Positions 13,880-27,202 of a stretch of DNA of 64,000 bases are shown here, piece after piece (position 1 is the stretch's first letter; each line of letters starts with the position of its first letter). The notes under the pieces are model-generated. The model was not told the DNA's origin and did not search any database. It saw only the letters and a list, made by a program, of their open reading frames with translations. This DNA comes from Paramecium tetraurelia (lineage: Eukaryota > Ciliophora > Oligohymenophorea > Peniculida > Parameciidae): the NCBI RefSeq assembly GCF_000165425.1, contig NW_001799623.1, positions 129,134 through 193,133 of the forward strand, given 5' to 3'. A program made the position numbers and the translations under genes.

Positions 13880-16827
13880 ATGACTCCTCCAAAGTAAAAA
13901 TTTGATGCGCTTAAAATTAATGTTATCTTAACCGTCATTTCTCTTGGAATAATTTTGACCCATGAAGATCAAAATATCCATTCTTCTTATCTACTACAAT
14001 GTTAATTTCTTCCAGGTTAGAATAATTAATAAAAATAGATAAAAAAACTATAATGTTACAAATTTCTTTGGATTCGCCCTGTAAAAAGGCTTAAGAAAGT
14101 CTGCTTATTAATACTAGAGGAGTTGTATCAAAATAAAATATCATATAAATTTTGGTATTTTACATTTTGCTTTCGCTTATTGACCTTGCTTTATTGATTC
14201 AGTATCCTCACAATTCATAATACATCATCCCTAAACTCTCTATTAGTATCTTGATGGCTATCATAATAACTTTATTTTAGAAAAAACTTACTCATATGAT
14301 TATCAATATTTTTTTGGTTGTGGTAAAATTAAATTCAATCCTTTTTCTTTTATTGATTGGATAAGATTATATATTAATAGTAGCATTAATTTGCGAACAC
14401 AATAATTACCCAGCAAATTTTGAACACTTAGAATATTCTGTTCAAAAAATCATATTAAAAATCGTCTGTTTAGTGATTATGATCATTAAATTTAAAATTA
14501 TGGATATTTTTATGATTGGAAGTGTTTTGTTGTTGGAAATATACTAAATAGGTTTACTTTTAAAATAATCAAAAAATTAAAATATTGGAGAATTATTTAG
14601 CTCTTTTTAAAATAAAATTAATAGAGAAACCTTCACAATATATTCTAAAGAGAACACTTGGATAAGTAGAATATCGACTCTCCCTATATGTTTCATAATG
14701 ATTTCCAAAAAAGATATGAAATTGACCTATAAAAATCATAATGTCTACACCCATTTTTCTTCAATCTGTAAAACTGAGGAAGAATACGATAAATTAATTC
14801 TAAATTAATTGGAATTTTCTATTATTTCGGGTAATTATACTTTTACTATTTAGAATGCTATGAAGATTAAAAGAACATCGCCACGGATCAACATATAAAG
14901 AAGAATAGACTGAGGAATAATTTGTCATCCAAAAAACGTAATTAAGAAAACAAGGATTTTTCAGAATAAGAAAGCATCAATCCATAATTCAAGGAAACAA
15001 ATAAATTACTTGAAATTTTAGAAAACTATAAGGAGGGCAAATTATGGGATACCATGAATTCGATTAATAATTCTTTAGAACTATTCTGTTAACATTTTTG
15101 GGAAGATAATAAATGCTCAACTTATAGTGGGTAGATTATAATCAATCAAGATGATGATGAAATTATTTTAACATTGATTGACATATCTAAACAAAACAAG
15201 TATTATGATGAGATGATCAAAGACTAATTTAAGACTTCAGTAAAATATTTATTAATTTTAAAAGATTGCCCAATCCTTCTCACATGAATTAAGAACTCCT
15301 TTGAATAGTTCATGTAACTTCTTATAATACTGTTTAAACCATAAAAGTGTTGAGGAAGAGATTAAAAACAACTTCATCCAACCTGCCATCAATGCTTTAA
15401 GATTTTAATCCTATTTGATCAATGATATTATTGATTTTAGCTCATTATGTGCTGATAATTTGGAATTGGATATTAAAGATTTTCTCATTAAGGATTTAGT
15501 TGATGAAGTCAATAAATTGTTTAAATCTGTTATAGAAATGAAGAATCTAATATTGTATGTTGATTTATTGGAAAATTAATTAAATAGTCTTTGCACAGAC
15601 TTTTCTAGATTAGTCTAAATTATTGTAAATATCCTCTAGAATTCTATTAAATATTCAAATTCTGGATATATCCTTATGAAGTTGACTTCTTTTTCTTAAA
15701 ATTACTTAAAGATTACTATTAAAGATGAAGGATTTGGAATAGAAGAAGATAGATTAATCAAACTGCATTAAATGCTTTTGGATGTCGAATAAAAATAAAA
15801 CTTTTCTTAATATAAATCTTGGCATGGATTTGGTCTGCTGATCTCCTCTATGTTATTATCGAAACTATGTCCTGCGGATTACAAATCCTTATTAATTCGA
15901 TCTGGGGGAAAAGGGCAAGGAACTAAAGTGACTTTCTACATATAGAATCATAAATTAAGTCATTCCTCTTCTAGTCTCCATTAAAAGGATAAACCAATAA
16001 GATTTAACAGCAAACTCAGATAAAGCAATCCGTCAGGATCAAATCATCATCTGTCTCTAAATGGAACACTTATCTAAATCAGTGACTTATTTGTCTCTAA
16101 TAGAAAGGTTAATATCAATACTCAATTTGTAAAAAAAGTAACTCTTAAATCTGTTAAATCTAATGAAAATTCAATTTTCTCTGATAGTATAATAAACTTA
16201 GATTAAGATTTACAAATATCAGAACTGCATCACTTACAACCTTTTTTATTTACAGAAAATGCTAAATAGAAATCTAAATTAAGTAAATAAGACTAATCTC
16301 CCAAAAGTAATCATCAATAAACTAAAATTGTAAGTTATAAATAATTAAAGCTTTAAGAAGATTAAGATAGCGAGCAATATCTAAAAACAATCATGAGGAA
16401 GAAGAAATGTACTTGTAAAAGAATATTGTCAGTAGATGATGAAATTTTTAATTAAAAATCTATTCAATTTTTATTAACTCAATAAGGATTTGAAGTCTCT
16501 TTGGTATTATTATGAATTATATCGAAGGCATTCAATGGCTAAGAAGCAATTCAAATAGTTTAAGATACTCAGAAATGTAATGTTAACTGCAGTTTATTTT
16601 TATTAATTTTGATGGATTATCAGATGCCAATAATGAATGGATTGTAGGCCACTAAGCAATTGAGATATATGATGGATTAGCATTAAATACCATAGATTCA
16701 TATCATAGGATTAACAGCATTTAATAGTAAGAATGATATTCTCATGTGTTTAAATTCTGGCATGAGCGATGTATTAACAAAGCCATTGATTATAAAAGAC
16801 CTTTTTGAGATATTGCAACTCATTTGA
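13880..16827 (+). CDS. Membrane hybrid histidine kinase (second of a tandem pair)
   Basis: 950 aa with introns 14016-14038, 14831-14853, 15240-15264 and 16504-16527. The layout is that of the upstream neighbour: N-terminal TM helices (VFYILLSLIDLALLIQY and others), HisKA SFSHELRTPLNSSCNF, N box NILQNSIKYS, G1 DEGFGIEED, G2 HGFGLLIS, and receiver VDDE, ILMDYQMPIMNG, GLTAF, TKPL. The receiver intron sits at the same place as in the first copy (before AFNG), and so does the HisKA intron, so the pair is a tandem duplication. It starts 43 bp after the first copy's stop. The sensor halves differ clearly, so the inputs may differ. Confidence 0.92.
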
Positions 16828-16912
16828 TCTTCATCGATATTATATGCATATTATTATACTAAACTATGAATATTGGTAAATTCAAATTAAAAAATTTTAA
16901 TTATTTCTGAAT

Positions 16913-18238
16913 ATGAATTCAAATCAAGAATTGGTTCAAATGTTGAAAGATCTTCAAATATATAATTCCATTGATAACAATTTTAGTCCTGATCATAGCT
17001 AATTAGTGATGGTCTATGAAAAAGTAATTGGATTTATTCTAAAGTTAGTTTTGCGATTTAATAAATTTCGATGATAGTTTTACTTTAGAAAACTCAACAT
17101 TGCAATTATTTTATAGATGCAAATTAATGTGTAAAACAGTGGGAGTAGCTGATTTTTAGATGATGGATTTGACAGATCCTGATCAAAAAAGAATGAAACA
17201 CATTATTACACAATTATGTAAGTATTGCATATGGAAGAAAGATTAAAGTTAGAAATGGGAAAAGAGAGACAAAGAAATAGTAAGACATTTAATAATCTTA
17301 GGTATAATTAGAGGATGTTGATTTATAATAAACTCGAAAATAAAAAAGCGAACTTGAAGATTTGATATAAATGAAATACAAAGACATGGATTTGAAAAAG
17401 AAAAAGTTTGAGTAATATAAGCAAATGAAACATAAATGTGAATCAGATTTATTAGCTAAAAGAAACCAAAATTTAAAATTATAAAATTCTATTTCATAAA
17501 ATTAAAATGAATTAAAGGATGCAGAAAAGAAGTTTAAGAATTTGATTGAGAAACTGTAAGTAGCTTAGAATGAATTATCAATATTGGAGAGGTAAATTAT
17601 TGATTAATATTTTAAGTATGGTAGTGAAGGATCCAAAAACTTTAGAAAAGAAAGTAAATGATAGTTAAAGAAGAGTTGAAAGTCTTTAGATCGAGGTAGA
17701 TAAGTGTTAGAGGGAATTATCAATTGAAACATTCAAAATTGGGAAGATTTATAAATAATTACATTATGATTACGATATATTTTTGAGATTGCTTGAATAA
17801 ATAAAGGAATCGGAAAATGCATTAAATTAAGAAGATAAAAACTTTGAAAAATCCAATGATTAAATATTTACAGCATCTAACAAAATACTCCAAGAGAACT
17901 TGGCCTTACAAAAGTTGTAACAAAATAAGGAACAACTTCAATAATAGAAGGTGGCAGAATCTGAGAAAAATAATTCATCAAATCAATATAGTTTACAATC
18001 ATTAATAGATTTACAAAATAAACTGTCGGAATTGTAAATAGAGGTGAAAAGAGAATAGTAAGAATATTTGTCCATACAACTAATGAAATAAGAGTAATAG
18101 AAGGTTACGTCTGAAAATGAAGAAATCAAGGCAGCTATTGAAGCAAATCTCAAATAAGTAGTGACTCAATAAAATAAGGAAATTGAATAATATACAAAAA
18201 ACATTGAAATCTTACTAAATAAAATAGAATTTGAATGA
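16913..18238 (+). CDS. NUF2: Kinetochore protein NUF2
   Basis: 417 aa with introns 17024-17048, 17280-17301 and 17592-17616. The N-terminal ~115 residues match the NUF2 calponin-homology-like head: MLKDLQIYNS, then CKTVGVADFQMMDLTDPDQK followed by MKHIITQLCKYC (compare GV.DF...DL..PD.KR....LS...N). A long coiled coil follows, including MVVKDPKTLEKKV at the position of the IV.SPE.LK block, and Glu/Gln-rich heptads to the end. NUF2 pairs with NDC80 in the complex that grips spindle microtubules. Its partners are not in the window. In a ciliate it would serve micronuclear mitosis and meiosis. Confidence 0.8.
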
Positions 18239-18326
18239 GTATTAACATATAATTAATTACTATTATTAGTAAAAAAGTGTAGAAAATAAAAGAATTTTAA
18301 AATAATTTGTTATTTATAAAATGCTA

Positions 18327-20264
18327 TCAATTCTAATTGAGGAAGCATTATGATTGGAAACCATACAAGGTATAATTTTACACCAAATCATGGAATCCCC
18401 AATTGTTCTTATAAAGTGTGATCCAATCACCCATCAAACCAACAATTGGCACTTGATAACAGACTTTCACAACTCCTAAATGTCTCTTGCATTTCTTCTT
18501 AGAAGACAACTCACTATGTTGAACTTAGGCAATTGCATATGCTCTAAACTCTTCCATATCTAAATTAAGATTCAATGTGTATGAATTAGAATTGATAGAA
18601 TGAAGTTTAGGATTGTATCCAAAGGCAATGCTGCTTGTTAGATTACCAGTGAAGATATCAGCAAGGACAGCAGCTCTAGCTTGAACGACATTAGGTACAA
18701 GTGAATCTCCATATACAGTCAAATAGGCAGCACCAATGAAGGTGTCAGCGAATCCGGCTATTGAAGAAGTCTAAGTGACGTTTTATTTGATAATGAATCC
18801 ATAGCTAAAATCAGCCCCAACATTTACAACAAACCCTTGAACTACTAAGGCAGTTTAGAGTAGTGTAATATTCTGAATTCCATTTATATCAAGATTTTTT
18901 AAAGGTTGACCAGTATAAGAAAGTGAGGTATCAACTAAATCTAAAGCACAAAAGCCTTCAAGGGCCAAGCAGAATTTCAATGTGACTTAAGCATTGCCAT
19001 TACCTGCAGTGCCTTTAAAAGAAACATCCAATGATAAATCGGTTCCTTTAACTTTAAATGTTACAATAGTGGATGAATAGTCTATTAATCCATTGGAAGG
19101 ACAATGTATTGATTAATTTTAAAATAGTTATGATTAGGATAATAATCTATTATGAAAAGCCTTCTTCTTTAATTCTTAAATATTCAATTGTTTTTTTTCA
19201 TATTACTTAAGCAATCTATCTTAAATAGTAACAGCAGTATAAGACGTTAAATCTTAATTATTATTGATCTATTTAAGTAGATTAGTGAAGTAGGCATCCT
19301 AATAGCTCTAAGCTCTCTGAAGTGTTGAATTATCAGTAACAGAAGTTTTGATTTAGTATTGTTTATCTGAATTATTAAGTTAGACTGAGTTATCTATTTC
19401 AATATTTACAGAAATCTATGATTCAACAATTTCATTATTTCTGTTTAACTTGGTTGTCTATTTTTAATTGAATTGATCTCCAACCAAGAAATCTTTGTCA
19501 AGACTGTCTTATTCTGTAACTTCTTTGGTGATTGTTGAATATCCAAACCAACTCTATTCAACTTCCCTTTCTGACATAAATTAATATTTTCCGATTTAAA
19601 CTGGGTTCTTAATTCCATCTTCAGTTCTCTCTGTTGATTCAACATTTGGGCCTAAGTGTTGGATACTTGAAATCAAGGTTTAAAGTAAAAGACCATCCAA
19701 ACCATTTGGAACTTGAATTCTCAAAACTTATCCATTGAGTTTGTCTAAGGTATATGTAACCATGGGAATCTCGTTGTAGGATCCACAGTCTTGATTGTTG
19801 CAAGGTTCAGTTATCTTTTCCAGGATTCTGAGGGCATTGTTGAGTTTTCCAGTTATGTTTACATTATTTTCATATAAATTTGAAAAAATGACAGTACCAT
19901 TTGAATAATTCTGTTAGGATGAAACTTGTAGTCCATCAAGCATAAGGATGTGTGTGGAATTGTTGTCATTTTCATCTATTGTAACTTATGTGGTATTGGC
20001 TTCAATCAGTGTACAATTTGTAGATTATGTAGAAACTTAATAAACACATAATTAATCTTAAGCATAATAAGAATTTCTTTGGTTTAATGAGTAACTTGGA
20101 ACATAATTGCTCTTTGGAGTGAAGAGTATTAATAGACTCATGCAAATTGCCAGAACAAGTGCAAAAATGACTGCCTTTCTGAGTCTGTCTTATCTCTTTA
20201 GCTGGGTATCCTTTGACAGGAGAGTATCAGGATTGGCAATGTTAAATGAACTTTGAGTTTGCAT
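18327..20264 (-). CDS. Unknown type II membrane protein
   Basis: 645 aa in one uninterrupted exon. A single TM helix lies near residue 40 (VIFALVLAICMSLLILF) after a short basic cytosolic tail (KDTQLKRQDRLRKA). The rest would be extracellular or lumenal: many potential N-glycosylation sites (NNST, NGTV, NITGK), Cys pairs (EPCNNQDC, KFCLALEGFCA) and a beta-rich C-terminal half. No family is recognised. Convergent to NUF2 with an 88-bp gap. It was judged real from its length, composition and lack of TGA. Confidence 0.7.
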
Positions 20265-20604
20265 ATTAAATAATAAATCTTTTTTCATTTTTCAATTAAC
20301 TTAAATAACGAAGAAGACGGGGTGTATCTTGGTTAATGTAATATAATAAATAATTGTTAAAGCATTATGAGCAAACAATAATGCATAATTGAAATAATAG
20401 AAATGTTTATGACATTTATATACCCTTCCTTTGATGAACTTAACTAATGAATATATGTTATCCATTTGTGATGATGTCATGATGTCATTTAACGTAAATT
20501 AATTTTATAATTCTAATGTTCCTACATCTTTTCATCCCCTTCCAAATTATCTGTCACTCCTTAAAACCGATTCCAGTCCTCCTTCTTGAGAGTCTAGCCC
20601 ATAT
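20265..20604. other. Intergenic region between divergent genes
   Basis: 340 bp, AT-rich, containing the repeated phrase tgatgtcatgatgtcat near 20471. No coding frame was seen. It probably carries the promoter of the minus-strand membrane protein. Confidence 0.4.
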
Positions 20605-21029
20605 ATGAAGTTGGAAATTCATAATCACTACTCCCTGACCAATGTATCAGAATTACTCAAAATGGCCATAGATTTAATATCTATCTCCTACTTACTAGAT
20701 GAATGTATTTCTTCTCTGTAACAAGCAGGAATGATCATTCTTATAACTTATTACTATTTCTCAGCAGAAATTAAATATGTGAAAAAACTTTATTAGAAAT
20801 AGAAAAATATGATATTGGCAGAGACATTGCAAATGAGGGTGCATTTGACATATTTAGTTATTTCAACATATTTTATGATTATTGTGAGTATTTCAAACTA
20901 TAAAATTAGAAATTCAATGAGAGTATAAATTTTATAACATAATTGAAGTTAATTATTATAAGGCAAAGCTTAAGAAAATTATTTTTATTATTAAAGATTG
21001 CATATTAATAAATTTAAATTAATATTTGA
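20605..21029 (+). CDS. Small hypothetical protein
   Basis: 132 aa if the 26-nt intron 20884-20909 is removed; 93 codons of exon 1 are clearly protein-like (MKLEIHNHYSLTNVSELLKM, then hydrophobic SISYLLDECISSLQQAGMII). Exon 2 is less convincing (QLKLIIIRQSLRKLFLLLK). Coding-like sequence continues in another frame to about 21190 (containing MSKQKILQYQNFQFKYFK), so the 3' structure is uncertain. No domain recognised. Confidence 0.4.
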
Positions 21030-21213
21030 GGTTTATTATGGTATTAAGGAGTTTGTATTTGGAATGGGGAGGTGACAGTATGAGTAAATAGAAGATTCTT
21101 TAGTACCAAAATTTCTAGTTTAAGTATTTTAAAATGTAGGCCAGTTTAATTAAAATTAGTGAAAGTATGAATGTTATTGATAATATAAACAAAATATTAT
21201 TTTAAATTTCTCG

Positions 21214-22408
21214 ATGGGGAATTGTTTTTAACAAGAGGAAGAGAAGAATTAGAAGTCTTCAATAAAGAAGGTGGATAGTTTTCTTGCTAAGCAGATTGAG
21301 AAAAAGAATGAGAAGCAAAAGGTGACTTTGAAGGATTTTTTAAGTCAAGGCGAAATCGGACGAGTAATTATTGTGATTGAATATGCTAGGGTAAATTCGG
21401 GAAGGTTTTAAGGGTGAAAATGAAGGGGAAGGATAATCGGGAATATGCAATGAAAGTTATTAAAAAAGCTGATATCTTGCAATATGGACTTGTAGAACAC
21501 ACAATGTTAGAAAAGAATGTCTTGGGAGCAAGCAGAAACCCGTTTGTTGTCAAATTGAAATACTCGTTTTAAACAGAGCAAAAACTTTATTTGGTGATGG
21601 AGTAAAATATATTTAAATGAAGTTAAGATTCATAAAGGGTGGTTAATTAGCCAAAGTATTAAGAAAACGATAATCAGGTAGATTCACAGAAGAATAAACC
21701 AGATTTTGTGCTGCCGAAATAATATTAGGTTTGCAATACATGCATAATACACTTAGAGTAATCTATAGAGATTTGAAACCAGAAAATGTGATGGTCACTG
21801 AAGAAGGACATTTGAAATTGACTGATTTTGGTCTATCCAAACAATATGAAACCGAAGAAGCAAAATTTTTTACTGTATTAAATAATAATACTCAAATATA
21901 GCTTGCAGGAACACCGGAATACTTGGCTCCAGAAATATTGGTTAATTAGGGTCATAATCATATGGTTGATTTCTGGTGTCTAGGAGTTCTAATTTATGAG
22001 ATGTTGGTGGGTGAGACTCCATTTTATGATTGCTAAAGAAATCATAATACTATAGAACACAATATTAAGAATGCATAGATTAAATATCCTAATTTCTTGA
22101 GTGAGCAATCGAAGAGCATTGTGGATCGATTATTGAATAAGGATCCAAAATAAAGATTGGGGGCCAAATCTATTTAAGAGATAAAGGATCACCATTTCTT
22201 CGATGATATCAATTGGGAATAACTCTATAATTTGGAAATCCCTTCTCCAATTTTAGAAAATACTTAAGTTTATGTAAGAGTCAAGAATGATAATTTCTAG
22301 CCCCAGTTTAAAAAGGACTAGTTTGGTAAAAGAATCTATGAAACACCATCATCGCATTTTATCGAAACTAATGGGGATTTCAAAGGCTTCTCTGCAGTTT
22401 AAGAATGA
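21214..22408 (+). CDS. AGC-family serine/threonine kinase, predicted N-myristoylated
   Basis: 371 aa with introns 21364-21389, 21602-21627 and 21875-21901. It starts MGNCF, a myristoylation/palmitoylation signal. All kinase motifs are present: glycine loop GEIGRGKFGKV, Lys in [40 protein letters not shown]. The C-terminal extension ([25 protein letters not shown], then [12 protein letters not shown]) is the AGC tail. The second intron restores VMEFIKGGQLAK, which pins its borders. Closest by eye to PKA/PKG/S6K-type kinases; no cyclic-nucleotide domain is present. Confidence 0.88.
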
Positions 22409-22479
22409 TTATATAAAATGGTATTTTCAATATCAATTTAAGTATAAGTTATTGTATATCTTTATTAACAATATAACTT

Positions 22480-25400
22480 TCATGTTTCTTTTCTCTTTTT
22501 CAATTTTAAAATAATTCTAGCATCTGAATTAATTTTACTAATTTTCAATATCTCATCAAGGTCTTTTTTCAAAATAGGATCATTTGATATCAACTCTGGT
22601 ATATTTATAGTTTTTCTCAAATGCTAATAAGTAAGATGAAACATATCAAATTCATTATGCTTTTAGATATTGCACAAGAATGTTTCCATGGTTATTTTTG
22701 CATCCTCTAATTCATCATTGAAAGCAAACATTTCCTCATTGTCATTATTGTCCTCCTTAGCCTTTTTTATGTCGTTGTTGTACTATCTTTTTAAGACAGT
22801 TACAAAATTTGTCAGCAAAGGTAAATTCAAATACTTAGGATTCTTGAGTAACAGTTGACAAAATCCTACAATATAGAGTTGACTGTCATAATCAGGTTAA
22901 CAATGTTTGCTTGAATCAATGATATGATCATAAATGAATCCCTATTATGATTCAATCCATGCTAAAGTTTAAGCGCAATTTTAAATAAATCCTGAAATGT
23001 ATATTCCCATCAATCGAGCTCTCAGGAAATCATTTTTTACTTCCAATTATGATCTTTATAAAATTTTTGTGTAGATATATGTTAACACATCTTTTTATAA
23101 TGGATACTCTTGAAGAAGTAAGTGTAAAAGCACGATGGCTTCTCCTTGAGAGGCTTCCCCATTCTATGGATTATTAAAAACAGCCTCCAACATTTAAATC
23201 AACTAAATTATGAAATATGATGTATACAAATTCTTAGGCTTTAGCATTTTAAAATAAGGTTCTACCATAATAAATGTAATAATTAAAAAGTTCAAACAAC
23301 TATCCAAGAGTGTATCTTTATTTCTCAATTACTTTGTTACATTACGTAAGCATCTCAGCTTAATAGTCACTGATAAATTTAGTTTTATTAATTAGCTATG
23401 ATATAAAGTACACAATGTCCTCATCAAAATCAATTACATTTGGGTCTATTTATATTTATATCATAGATTACTTATGATGTATTTGTAGAGAACGGCAACT
23501 CTTTTTTCTAATAGATTAAAATGAATTGGAATTATCCTATCAATTTCAGGTAGTGATTTAAGTATATTCCAAGTTTAATTGATACAAATTTGTCTCTCAG
23601 TCTATCCCTACTCCACCAATTCTTACTCTTATTAGATTTTCAAAACTATTAGTCCCAAGGCTTAATCTAATACTGATGGATCTAATGAAAATGTTCTACA
23701 TTAATTTTAGTAATTCATTCATACTTGAAAACTTGTTTGATAGTATCGAAGTGATCTTCAAAATCACTTTACAATAAAGATTCGCAGAGAGCTATCAGGA
23801 TCTATCCTATGATTGGTTCCAATAGTTTTTCTAAATTTGGTTCTTCGATAATATTTTTGATAGCCTCTATCGCACAATAGCAATTAGCGTATAATTCATT
23901 TTTTGAGGATTTGATTTAATTCATCAAGAAATTAAGTAGTTATTAAGAGAGTTCTTCCTTTTCATGCAGAATTGACTTGCAAAATGCCCCAATATATGTA
24001 CAAAGTCTGGCCTTAACAAGAGCTAAAACTATATAAATTTGGTATACGTATCGAATAATTCAATAAGTAATCGCCATATTAAGTAATAAAAGATTTGAAT
24101 ATTAATCCGACTTCATTTCGATAGACTAGATAATTACTCAAAATTGATAAGATTAGCAATGAAGTTTCTAGTAGAACATTAACATTCATGGACTTTAAAA
24201 AGTAATGTTCCTTGAATTCCATTATTAATCCTAACTACTCTTTTAATTCTGCGTTTTGTAGTTTTTAAACACAGTAGGTTGCAGCTAGAGTTGAAAAGGA
24301 GGTAAAGAAGGATACAGACCCGTCAATATGATCACAATAAGCGATAATTAACTGAGCGACAGAGGACTTAATGATATCAGATTTTTGCTCATCCAGTAGA
24401 TCCTAAGTTAATTGAACAAATTCATTAGGATCTTCATTGAGATCACTCATTTCCTTTTGAGTTGATGAAAAGAAGGGTAGAATGATGTCAACAAAAATGG
24501 CCATCCTGTATTCAGCAAAGATGTGATAGACTGAAATGCTCTTACATGTAATTGCTAATAATTTGATGATTTCATTAATTAAGTTTTATTGGTTCTGATT
24601 TAGAGTATCATAGGAGAAGGTGGGTGACATTGCAAATGCTACAAGACTTTGGATGTAAGTGTCACACAGAATGCATAGGATATCTAAAAATGGGCATTTC
24701 TTGGCTACGATGGCATCCTTGTACAATTTAATAATAGATCCGTAGATTAGCCTTTGGGATGCAACAATCAAATGACAATATTCTAGATCATCGCCTACAA
24801 AGGTCAATTGTTGAGCCTTGAGAATAAGCACTTAACACAATTCCTCGTTGTAGATGAAGTATTGTTAAATAGGTTCTGGCACTCCACTCATCTATTGAGT
24901 TGTGAGGTGTCGATCCAATTGGTGATAGAGAACTTTAGCCCATAATAATTTGGTAGATTGAGAGAAAGTGCCCATTATTTTACCTGCCTTGATAATGGAT
25001 TGAAACCATTCAAATTGATTATCCAATTGCAAAGTTTCAGCTATATAAAATGCAGAGGCAACCATATTTTCTAATCTGGTTTCAATAGATTAGACGACAT
25101 GTTATTTGAGACGAGTTTTGAAGTGATTCTCTACAGATTAATAATAGTAATTCATTTACATTTGTCATAATACACCAGTTATTGGAGGGCTTATTGAATG
25201 CTGACTTTGATTTTGTCTGATATTTATTTGGTGAGCATTTGAACAAAGAGATCAACATGATGCAATCTCATTTCCACAGCATAGGGTTCTAGATTAGAAT
25301 CGAACATGGTCTTACTTGTGTTGCCTATGAACTTTTTCACAGCAGTTATTATTGTAATCGCAGCTTATTCTGCTAATAGTAAATCATTTTATTGGGATGA

Positions 25401-25541
25401 TAATTCGCATAGGATTTCAACGGATCTGGCATCATTTTGACAAGCTTGAATCAATTATTCTTCTGCCTTTCTCCTCGTTTGAGTCTCTTTGCTTTGGAAG
25501 GCCATCACGATCAAATTTATATACTCTTGCTGATTCATCAT
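22480..25541 (-). CDS. Importin-beta superfamily karyopherin (importin-7/8-like)
   Basis: 975 aa with five introns (25131-25159, 24023-24047, 23696-23724, 23446-23471, 23203-23227; 25-29 nt). The N-terminus has the IBN-type pair of helices (INLIVMAFQSKETQTRRKAE, LIQACQN, SEQAAITII region). Mid-protein PLVKARLCTYIGAFCK and the later NDFLRARLMGIYISGFIQ are the K/RAR..W-type HEAT repeats typical of importin-7/8/Sxm1. An acidic loop (KEDNNDNEEMFAFNDELED) precedes the end, as in importin-7/8. It would carry cargo through nuclear pores with Ran. Exportin-2/CSE1 is an alternative. Two ATGs stand in tandem at the start (25541 or 25538). Confidence 0.72.
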
Positions 25542-25603
25542 GAATTTATATAGTGATAAATTATAAACTTTGTTAATCAATACATAGATAAATATATACA
25601 TAG

Positions 25604-26845
25604 TCATTTTAAAGTCAAACTAATTTTGTTTCCTTTGTAATCATACTCCGAAAAGACGGAGATCACTTTCAAGGCTTCGTAGATGTCCACCATAGTGATT
25701 TGAATATTTTGAGAGTCAAGTTTGATTTCTAGAAATGAGAATGAGAATTTACCTTGAATCTTTCCAACTAATTTAACCATGTCCTGGATTTCCAATAATT
25801 GGGTGATGCCAGAAAATGAAAGTACTCTAGACAGAGGAACAATTTTGAATTTGGTTTGACTTCCTTGATAATATTCATCATAGGGGTTGTTGGGCTACAA
25901 GAGTGCATTGCTAGCAGTCTAGAATAAGATTCTCAACTACAATAATAGTAAATGGAGATGCTAACCTCATTTCCAAAAAAGACAACATTATTGAGTAACT
26001 CTTTTGCTATGATTGCATTCTCTTTATTTACAAATTATAGAATGGATTAACGAATATTTCTTTTTAACAATAAGGCTTCCAAATGTCCAAATCTATTGAA
26101 GAGATTGTAAAGCATTCTTGGAGTGACTCTTTCGTCTAAATTGGAAACCCTCAAAAACTTAGATGGTTATTGATTTAACAATTCTTGGATCGCCTATTCG
26201 TTGGGATCCAATTGAGTCAATTGTATTTTGGCTACTTCCTACTCATAGTCATCATCCAATATTCTCTCTAGTTGTCGTAATTGAGTCTCCATTCTAGAAA
26301 ATATACTTGAATCGTTTTACATTGCTTTTGTAGGGGATTCTTCGGTGATATTTTGGATGCCATTGAATGGGTTTCCATTATTCGGCTGTTCTTCAAGGGA
26401 GTGAGGTTTGATTAAAGGAAGAGAAACTGGAATTGAATTAGGTAGCGTCATCGATTTCAAGGGAGACTTCTATTCTGGTTATGTTTCCTCATCGTCAGAG
26501 TGATATTCAGAACCTCTGGTGTGATCAACCACTTCCAAGTCCAGCTATTTCAAACGAGAATAGTGAATCAATAGCCTTGTTAAAATATAACTGAAAGTGT
26601 TACCTGCCTCCTTATGGAGTGAGCGATTTTCCTATCATATTACGTCTTGCAGAAATAGCGTGCTTAACTTCATTGTATTCTACAAAAGCCTTGTTGGTCT
26701 TTCCTCTTTCGAAAATTAAAATCTTTTTGACTTCCCCATACTACTTAAAAGTCTCAAATAAAAAATCATTTGTTAGTGAGAATGATTAAGGTAAGTAAGT
26801 TATGATCAATAACAATATTTTACTAGGAGGGTCTCTAGGAATCAT
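25604..26845 (-). CDS. RRM RNA-binding protein, PTB/hnRNP-L-like
   Basis: 394 aa with introns 26576-26603 (28) and 25937-25965 (29). An N-terminal RRM reads PSKILLLIITYLPQSF, LFETFKQYGEVKKILIFER, GKTNKAFVEYNEVKHAI; the style (short RNP motifs, GKxNxAFVE) is that of PTB and hnRNP-L. A second RRM follows a Ser/Pro-rich linker (SKFLRVSNLDERVTPRML, LFNRFGHLEALLL, SILQFVNKENAI), and there is a possible third, degenerate fold at the end. PTB-type proteins bind pyrimidine- or CA-rich RNA and act in splicing or stability. It starts 62 bp upstream of the importin gene on the same strand. Confidence 0.68.
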
Positions 26846-26980
26846 TTATAAAATTTAATCAATTTAATTTAAAATCCTGCAGAAATGAGGATTTTAAAAT
26901 TCGATTATTAACAGTTAATATTAATAAAAGCTCCTTCTAAAGCATTAATAATTGCATAAACCCAAATTCTGAATCAGAAA

Positions 26981-27202
26981 TCATATCGCACTTTCCATGT
27001 TCATTTTTAAGTAAGAGCTTTGCGCATCATCCGTAGCATCATACCATTCGTTGATAGAAGCCTTGTGAATCCACAAACCTGTGAATCTTGTATTTTATCT
27101 CAGATGCTATTCCCGTATCTTCTCTCTCTTGATTAGTAAAAAGATTAAATGATTTAATGAATAATAAAAATAATCTAAAAATTATATAATGATGAATCCG
27201 TG
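26981..27202 (-). other. Short coding-like segment downstream of calcyphosin
   Basis: In the minus strand a frame ending at TGA 26981 reads TGLWIHKASINEWYDATD and then DAQSSYLKMNM, which looks like protein rather than noise. No good start or joining intron was found. It may be a remnant or a missed small gene. Confidence 0.25.

Noticed and set aside
18525-19645. Two short minus-strand standard-code ORFs treated as separate genes
   Set aside because: They are pieces of one 645-aa protein once TAA/TAG are read as Gln.
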